In this document: in pieces, positions 58,628 to 64,000 of the stretch | Layout of the letters: every line of letters begins with the position of its first letter | Numbering within the stretch: the stretch's first letter is position 1 | From: Limnospira fusiformis SAG 85.79 | Lineage (GTDB): Bacteria; Cyanobacteriota; Cyanobacteriia; Cyanobacteriales; Microcoleaceae | Direction of reading: 5' to 3' | NCBI RefSeq assembly: GCF_012516315.1 | Contig: NZ_CP051185.1 | Coordinates: forward strand, 1,663,403 to 1,727,402 | Length of the DNA: 64,000 nt | Notes under the pieces: model-generated | Database searches by the model: none | What the model was told of the DNA's origin: nothing | The model's input: only the letters and a program-made list of their open reading frames with translations | Made by a program: the position numbers and the translations under genes

Positions 58628-61077
58628 TGAGTCTTGGCAACGTCAAAGTCAAAGTTAAAATCAATAAAAAAGGAAATTCAAATAGAAGTTTTGAGTTTTC
58701 TTATACAAACTCAAAAGGACAATTTGTGCAGAAACCTTTCACCAGCATTCCTGAAGAACAAATTTCCATAGCACTCCTTCAAAAAGTCAAAACAACGATG
58801 CAGACATTGACTGTCAAAGTCTTGTTTGAAGAAGAGGGCGATCGCATCTTAAAAATGCGTGAGGAAGGTCAACCTTGGGATCGGGATACTCTCCCAGAAG
58901 CATCGTCTGAAGCCTCAGAAGCTCCCAAGAATGTGAATCCGAAGAACTTCCACAATCCCTACAATTTTGTTCCGGCACCACCTCGCAAAACTGACGATCC
59001 AGAATTAGGCGATCGCAAACCAGTCGGACACGGATGCTATCATTCCGATCGCTGGACGGGACGCATTTCAGTCAAACTCAAAACGATCACACCACTGTTA
59101 ATTCCCGATGCCTCGGAAATGACGGAAAACAACGATCATAAAACCTATCCGGTGCGATTGGGTGCAGATGGTAAACCTTACTTGCCACCCACTTCGATTA
59201 AAGGAATGCTGCGATCGGCTTATGAGGCTGTCACAAATTCTCGGCTTTCAGTCTTTTTTAAACATGATAAGCGGTTGGCTTATCGGATGTCCGCGACAGA
59301 AGGAACGACTGCAAAACCTGCTCGTGTCGAGAAACGTGGACATGATTTATACTTGCGAATTTTAGAAGAGTCTAGCTGTATCGGTGGTGCAGCGAAATTA
59401 CCACGTTATGATAAATATGGAGAATCTCCTGATAAAGGAGAAAAGCATCAAGCCTTGAAGTATAATTCAACGAAAGGCTTACCTCAACATGGTGATCGCG
59501 TTCGCGTTCAACTCAGCAAAGGTAAAGTCACCCAAATTGAACGGTGGGATGACAATATTCCGGGTGGTGATTGGAAACTTGGCTGGGTTTGCGTGACGGG
59601 TGCGAATATTGGCGGAAAGCAGAATGAGCGAGTCTTTATTCAAAATGGCTCTGATGTCTCGGTAAAAGTCAACGACAACATTGTTGAACTTTGGGAAGAT
59701 CTCATTGCTGACTACCAGAAAACTCACGAAAAAGACCTGGCAGAGCGTGACAAAAAAGGAATATCTCCCAGTGCTTATGTAGGAAATAAACCGGGACAAA
59801 CGGCTTGGTCGCGTCATGTTTACGAGAAGAGCGAAGCGAAGTTACAAGAGGGGACTCTCTGTTATGTCGAACTTCAAAAAGGTTACGATCCTGATTATTT
59901 ACACCATACTGATATTATTGCGCTTCAACCGGTGACAATTTCTCGACGGCTGTACGATGTTAAGCCGGAAGACCTGTTGCCGAAAAGTTTGCACCCCGCA
60001 GAAAACAAACAAGAACTTTCACCCGCCGATCGCGTGTTTGGCTGGGTCAAACAAAATGGCCAAGGCTCGTATAAAGGTCATCTTCGAGTTCATAGCGTTC
60101 AGTGTCAAACCTCGAAAGAGAAAGCGATCGCTCATTTTGGCAAGTCAGGAGTTCCACTGGCTATTCTCGGACAGCCTAAACCGGCACAAACGCGATTCTA
60201 CTGTGCGGAGGATAAAAACGGTAAGGCGATCGAGAAAAGACAAAACAAAGAGCATGGTTACGAAAGTCGCGATCGCGGTTTGCGGGGTCGCAAGGTTTAT
60301 CCCCATCACAATCACTTACCAGAAGGCTACTGGGACAATCCTGTTAAATATCGAACAGATGATATTAACGGCTACTATCAAGAATACCGTCGTCCCAGTG
60401 GAGAGAATGAACGAGATTCCCAGAACCGTTCAATCACAGGTTGGGTTAATCCCGGAACTGAGTTTACGTTTGATATCGATGTTAGCAATTTATCGAATGT
60501 GGAACTGGGTGGCTTATTGTGGCTCCTCAGCTTACCCAACAACTCTCATCATCGACTGGGAGGCGGTAAGCCATTAGGGTTTGGAAGTGTACGGCTCGAT
60601 ATCGATCTAGAAAATAGCGATTGGCGAACAGGTCAGGGTTGGCGAGAGTTTTATCGATCGCTCACTCCTATCACTCCGACATCTCTAGATCCATCTGCTT
60701 GTATTCGTGACTATCAAAATGCAGTACAGCAAACATACGGTAGCGGTAAATCTTTTGAACAGGTATCTTTCATTGCTGCCTTTTTGCAAAGTGCTACAGG
60801 TTTTAATGATGGTTCTCCCATTCACTATCCCCGCACGAGTGCAAAAGTCGATCCGGAAGGGAAAAACTATGAATGGTTCACAGATAATGAAGGTGGAGAT
60901 CTTTGGAGTTTGCCGAGTTTAGAGAGCGGCAAGAGCTTACCTCTGAAATCTCGCACAAATCAAAAAGCGGCACAAGGTCGGGGAAATGCCCCCACATCTG
61001 CTGCAACTGAACGAGCAAAACCTTCACAACCTAAATCCTCCCAACCAAAAAGTAATCAACCGAAAAGAAAACGTTAA
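58624..61077 (+). CDS. Cas7 with large insertion (TIGR03986-type RAMP) of a type III-Dv complex
   Basis: An 817-residue RAMP protein. Residues 1-95 are an RNA-binding-like beta domain (VKVKVKINKKG). The Cas7 core starts near residue 140 (GRISVKLKTITPLLIPDA, YLPPTSIKGMLRSAYE). It is interrupted by a long insertion of several hundred residues with repeated KG/GHxR elements. It closes with LGGLLWLLSLPNNSHHRLGGGKPLGFGSVRL (about 625-655). The last 45 residues are a basic Ser/Pro/Lys tail (SQPKSNQPKRKR). In the Synechocystis complex the equivalent Cas7-insertion protein caps the backbone. It starts inside the Csx19 stop. Confidence 0.85.
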   Translation: MMSLGNVKVKVKINKKGNSNRSFEFSYTNSKGQFVQKPFTSIPEEQISIALLQKVKTTMQTLTVKVLFEEEGDRILKMREEGQPWDRDTLPEASSEASEAPKNVNPKNFHNPYNFVPAPPRKTDDPELGDRKPVGHGCYHSDRWTGRISVKLKTITPLLIPDASEMTENNDHKTYPVRLGADGKPYLPPTSIKGMLRSAYEAVTNSRLSVFFKHDKRLAYRMSATEGTTAKPARVEKRGHDLYLRILEESSCIGGAAKLPRYDKYGESPDKGEKHQALKYNSTKGLPQHGDRVRVQLSKGKVTQIERWDDNIPGGDWKLGWVCVTGANIGGKQNERVFIQNGSDVSVKVNDNIVELWEDLIADYQKTHEKDLAERDKKGISPSAYVGNKPGQTAWSRHVYEKSEAKLQEGTLCYVELQKGYDPDYLHHTDIIALQPVTISRRLYDVKPEDLLPKSLHPAENKQELSPADRVFGWVKQNGQGSYKGHLRVHSVQCQTSKEKAIAHFGKSGVPLAILGQPKPAQTRFYCAEDKNGKAIEKRQNKEHGYESRDRGLRGRKVYPHHNHLPEGYWDNPVKYRTDDINGYYQEYRRPSGENERDSQNRSITGWVNPGTEFTFDIDVSNLSNVELGGLLWLLSLPNNSHHRLGGGKPLGFGSVRLDIDLENSDWRTGQGWREFYRSLTPITPTSLDPSACIRDYQNAVQQTYGSGKSFEQVSFIAAFLQSATGFNDGSPIHYPRTSAKVDPEGKNYEWFTDNEGGDLWSLPSLESGKSLPLKSRTNQKAAQGRGNAPTSAATERAKPSQPKSSQPKSNQPKRKR

Positions 61078-61091
61078 TTAGGAGAAAAAAA

Positions 61092-62216
61092 ATGCGTCGT
61101 TTTGTTTTGTCAACCGTTGGAACCAGTCTGTTAACTAATCAAATTGCTCGGAGTAATAATGCCGAAAAAAATTGGTACAACTTATTGCGTGATTCTGCGA
61201 ATGTAAAACGAGAAGATTTGAATCCTGAAATTATACAAATTATTGAGACACTCAGCGATCGCGCGACGGCAATTTTGCAAAGCAGTCAAGTTCCAGGTAT
61301 CCGAAGATCCAGTGCCGAAATCAATGGAATTTATGGCATTTATGATGGCAACTTGTCCGATGCACGAATGGATTCACATTGGCTGATTTCTACGGATACT
61401 GCCCAGGGAATTCAAACCGCTGAAGTTGTCAAAAGTTTTTTAGAGAGTCAAGGAATTTTTGCCCAAATTTATACGCCCAAGAAACTTTCGACTGCCAGCA
61501 CAGAAGAATTTGGCGAAGGCATTGACGATATTCTTGAATGGCTCGAAAATACGATTCCCGGTCACAAGGAAGCTCAAGATCGGATTTGTTTTAATCTGGT
61601 GGGAGGATTTAAGAGCTTACAAGCATACTTGAACACCATTGGAATGTTTTACGCTGATGAAATTGTCTATATTTTTGAAAGTCCCCAATCAGAGCTGATC
61701 AAAATTCCTCGCCTTCCACTTCAGTTTGATACGTCAGGAATTGACCCAATGCAGTTTGCGTTAATGTCAGCCGGGGCTTGGATAAAATTGTCTGAAATTA
61801 ATGATCCTCGGGAAGCATTACTTTATCAGGTTGAAGATGAAGTCACATTGTCTAATTGGGGGCGTTTGATTTGGAATCAGTCTAAATCAGAATTGCTTTC
61901 ACAGGATTTACTCTCATTCCCAAAATTGATTTACCAAGATTCTTTCGGCAGCGATTATCAAACTATTCGCAATTCTAAAGAGAAAGTCAAGCTGCAAGAA
62001 ACCTTGGCTAAGGTTTCTTATTTATTGGGTAAGCATCAAGGTAACACTGCTCCGTTGAAACAAGATGGAGGAGTTTTATATGAAGTTTACACAAACAAGG
62101 GAGGAATTGCTCACTTTCGGGTAACACAAGGTATTCGCATAAGCTGTACATCGTCAGATGGTCAGTTAACTTTGCGTCGCTATGGAAAAGAGACAGATGT
62201 CAATAATAATCCATAA
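61092..62216 (+). CDS. CARF-domain CRISPR effector 1 (APE2256/TIGR02619-like)
   Basis: A 374-residue protein. It begins VLSTVGTSLLTNQ, the diagnostic first strand and loop of the Csm6/APE2256-type CARF fold, and has FNLVGGFKSLQAYL at about residue 172. It should bind cyclic oligoadenylate from Cas10. No HEPN R-x4-H motif is visible. The last 65 residues (VLYEVYTNKGGIAHFRVTQGIRI, then LTLRRYGKE) look like a small RelE-type RNase or other beta-rich domain; that is inference. An AGGAG site precedes the ATG. It is followed by a paralogue, probably cotranscribed. Confidence 0.8.
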   Translation: MRRFVLSTVGTSLLTNQIARSNNAEKNWYNLLRDSANVKREDLNPEIIQIIETLSDRATAILQSSQVPGIRRSSAEINGIYGIYDGNLSDARMDSHWLISTDTAQGIQTAEVVKSFLESQGIFAQIYTPKKLSTASTEEFGEGIDDILEWLENTIPGHKEAQDRICFNLVGGFKSLQAYLNTIGMFYADEIVYIFESPQSELIKIPRLPLQFDTSGIDPMQFALMSAGAWIKLSEINDPREALLYQVEDEVTLSNWGRLIWNQSKSELLSQDLLSFPKLIYQDSFGSDYQTIRNSKEKVKLQETLAKVSYLLGKHQGNTAPLKQDGGVLYEVYTNKGGIAHFRVTQGIRISCTSSDGQLTLRRYGKETDVNNNP

Positions 62217-62237
62217 TTGAACATTTTGGAGATAATC

Positions 62238-63338
62238 ATGAGAAATACACTCATTTGCACCGTGGGAACTAGCCTGCTGAATAACCTAAAACGCTCTGAT
62301 GATGCGGCTATTCAAGGGGCTTTTAATGCCCAAAACTGGAAACAGTTATCCCTTCTGCTGCTGGAACGTAGGAATACCGATCGCCTTTGTGGGGCGGAAA
62401 TTAACTCGATCGCCAGTATTTGTGATAAGGGCTTTTTGGCAGACCGCAACCGTCTGATATTTTTGGTATCAGATACTGATGATGGCAGAGCCATGGGAAA
62501 TCTGCTGAAACTCTATTTTGATTATACCAGAAATCCCCTCAATTTTCAACAGGTTGAATATCGAGTTTTGAGCGGACTGCGTGATGATAGCGTCCAGGAT
62601 TTTCGACAAAAAGGCTTGAAAAATTTGGTTAAGCAAATTAGCACCGAGGTTCGCACGTTTTCCCCGGAAGCGATCGCCATTAATGCTACCGGTGGATATA
62701 AAGCCCAAATTTCCTTCGCCGGAATGATTGGACAAGCCCTAGGAATTCCGGTCTATTACCTATTCGAGAAATTTTCCGAAGTCATCGAACTTCCCCCCCA
62801 ACCAGTCGCCCTAGATTTAGCTTTTTGGCTGAACAACTATTTACTGTTTGAATATCTGGAAACTGAACAAACCGCTGAAGTCTCCCTAGTAGAATCTGAC
62901 ATCGACGACCCCTATTTATCATCTTTGATAGACCGGGAAGATGATTTGATTAGTTTGTCGGCTATGGGGGTGCTATTTAATGAGCGATCGCGCCTACAAT
63001 TCGCGAAACAGGAAACGGCAATTTTAGCGCTAATTCCCCAAGATGACACTAAACCGGAGGCGAAAAATATCAGTTTTCGAGATGACCATGGCAAAGATGT
63101 ATTGATGGCTTTTTCTCAAAAAGTTTGCCGTTCACCCTATGTCAAAAAGATTGTCAATTCTCTGCCTTTTAACTCTCAGCAAAAAACACCGATTCGCCGC
63201 ACCTACCCCAATGGGATTGTGGAGTTTGTGCTAACTTGGACAGATAAGGGTTATGGTATTTGCATCCAGACCACGGGACGAAATCTCGCGGAAACCAATA
63301 CCATTGCTATTCATCTCCAACAGGAATTTAGCCAGTAA
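62238..63338 (+). CDS. CARF-domain CRISPR effector 2 (APE2256/TIGR02619-like)
   Basis: A 366-residue paralogue of the preceding protein. The N-terminus ICTVGTSLLNNL and AINATGGYKAQISFAGMIGQ (about 150-170) mark the CARF fold. The C-terminal 60 residues (PIRRTYPNGIVEFVLTW...GYGICIQTTGR) are beta-rich and could be a RelE-like nuclease. No HEPN motif is seen. The ATG at 62238 is preferred; a TTG at 62217 adds seven residues. Two tandem CARF proteins may form a heterodimer or answer different ring sizes. Confidence 0.8.
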   Translation: MRNTLICTVGTSLLNNLKRSDDAAIQGAFNAQNWKQLSLLLLERRNTDRLCGAEINSIASICDKGFLADRNRLIFLVSDTDDGRAMGNLLKLYFDYTRNPLNFQQVEYRVLSGLRDDSVQDFRQKGLKNLVKQISTEVRTFSPEAIAINATGGYKAQISFAGMIGQALGIPVYYLFEKFSEVIELPPQPVALDLAFWLNNYLLFEYLETEQTAEVSLVESDIDDPYLSSLIDREDDLISLSAMGVLFNERSRLQFAKQETAILALIPQDDTKPEAKNISFRDDHGKDVLMAFSQKVCRSPYVKKIVNSLPFNSQQKTPIRRTYPNGIVEFVLTWTDKGYGICIQTTGRNLAETNTIAIHLQQEFSQ

Positions 63339-63693
63339 ATTCACGTTGTAAATCCCATCGATTTAAGCGGGGGTGACTCAGCGGCAACCCCAGGGATTTT
63401 GATTTGATGATTTCTGGGAGAGAGGGGGGGTGGCGTTGGCGGTTGCACTTGGGGTATACAATTCTGGAGCATCGGACATCAGCATTTCCCAACCATTGCG
63501 CGGCGACAGAGATAACATGGGGCGATCGCTCACCATTCCTCGGGCTAGAGAAATCTCGAAAATTAAGACTGTATAGGTGATGACAGTAAATCATCCCAAA
63601 GGTGCGATAATTACAGCAGGGAAATAGCCGGAAAGATTACCCTCACCCTAAATCGGAATCCCAGGGGGGAGGGGGACTGGGAAACCATATTGC
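63339..63693. other. Intergenic region before cas1
   Basis: 355 bp without a convincing gene, CRISPR repeat or strong terminator. It contains a purine-rich GGGAGAGAGGGGGGG stretch, a HIP1 site, and a second G-run (CCAGGGGGGAGGGGG) just before cas1. The frame upstream of the cas1 ATG meets a TAA at 63649. Confidence 0.5.
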
Positions 63694-64000
63694 ATGATTA
63701 CCAAAAGAACTGTCATAATTGAGCAATCCAAAGGTTCCACAACTTGCCGCCTAGCGGAAATTGATTTAGTGGTGATACTTCCCGGCGTTCAGTTAACCGA
63801 TAGGGCGATCGCCCAACTTCTTGATCGTGGTATCGAAACCATTTTCCTACGCCAAGACGGACGGTTTCGCGGCCGTCTCCAGGGACACTTTCACACCAAC
63901 CCGACGGTAAGACTCGCCCAATATCGCGCCCTGGACACCACCTTCGGCATGGCTCTGGCCCAAAAGCTAATTTTGGGGAAAGTCCGTAACCAGCGATACC
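63694..64000 (+). CDS. cas1: CRISPR adaptation integrase Cas1 (N-terminal part)
   Basis: The first 102 codons of a Cas1, cut by the window edge. Residues 20-65 match the N-terminal beta domain (VVILPGVQLTDRAIAQLLDRGIETIFLRQDGRF). Residues 75-102 match the start of the helical domain (RLAQYRALD...FGMALAQKLILGKVRNQR). The first strand is about 20 residues shorter than in most Cas1 proteins. The frame is closed upstream by a stop, so no reverse-transcriptase or Cas6 fusion precedes it here. Catalytic Glu/His residues would lie past the edge. A cas2 and a CRISPR array are expected just downstream. Confidence 0.88.
   Translation, partial: MITKRTVIIEQSKGSTTCRLAEIDLVVILPGVQLTDRAIAQLLDRGIETIFLRQDGRFRGRLQGHFHTNPTVRLAQYRALDTTFGMALAQKLILGKVRNQRY

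Noticed and set aside
1..64000. tRNA or rRNA genes
   Set aside because: I saw no cloverleaf with a T-loop consensus and no rRNA-like sequence in the gaps. A covariance search would be needed to exclude them fully.

Overview
The window looks like chromosomal DNA of a filamentous cyanobacterium. It has dense HIP1 octamers (GCGATCGC), a phycobilisome rod-core linker (CpcG), a cyanobacterial-type GyrA, pentapeptide-repeat, Uma2 and TamB proteins, and many intergenic palindromes. An Arthrospira/Limnospira-like genus is my inference; no sequence search was possible.

Layout. (1) 1-18.9 kb is mostly housekeeping: the end of an alpha/beta hydrolase, an array of short palindromes, gyrA (-), a histone-deacetylase-family protein, uvrB, a MATE transporter (-), cpcG, an Uma2-family protein, cutA (-), a pentapeptide-repeat protein (-) and a 2,053-residue TamB-like protein. 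(2) 18.9-23 kb is repeat-rich accessory DNA: a PD-(D/E)XK-like protein, a small membrane protein, a three-gene cassette ending in an HNH nuclease, and two copies of a roughly 0.25-0.48 kb dispersed repeat. (3) 23.0-31.2 kb is a complete type III-A CRISPR effector operon, csm1(cas10)-csm2-csm3-csm4-csm5-cas6-csx1. Its Cas10 keeps the GGDD palm but has no recognisable HD nuclease. (4) 31.9-50.9 kb is an island of about 15 co-directional genes: three P-loop GTPase-like proteins, a large membrane-anchored GTPase-associated-type protein with a tandem-duplicated partner, an FHA-like membrane protein, three vWA proteins, two lipoproteins, a zinc-ribbon FHA protein, a pseudokinase-PP2C fusion and a zinc-ribbon Ser/Thr kinase with TPRs. 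(5) 51.0-52.2 kb holds an ORF-less group II intron inserted precisely into another copy of the dispersed repeat. (6) 52.3-63.3 kb is a type III-D variant (III-Dv-like) operon: HD-less Cas10, a Cas7-Cas5-Cas11 fusion, a Cas7-Cas7 fusion, Csx19, a Cas7 with a large insertion, and two CARF proteins. A cas1 gene starts at 63,694 and runs off the end.

How it fits together. The two type III systems would bind target RNA, cut it with their Cas7 subunits and make cyclic oligoadenylates through Cas10. The neighbouring CARF proteins (one with a HEPN motif, two with other C-terminal domains) would respond. Between them lies a phospho-signalling/GTPase island of the kind predicted to act in stress or biological-conflict responses. 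The same dispersed repeat stands immediately upstream of all three operons, so they may share regulation or a common route of assembly. No CRISPR array is visible in the window.
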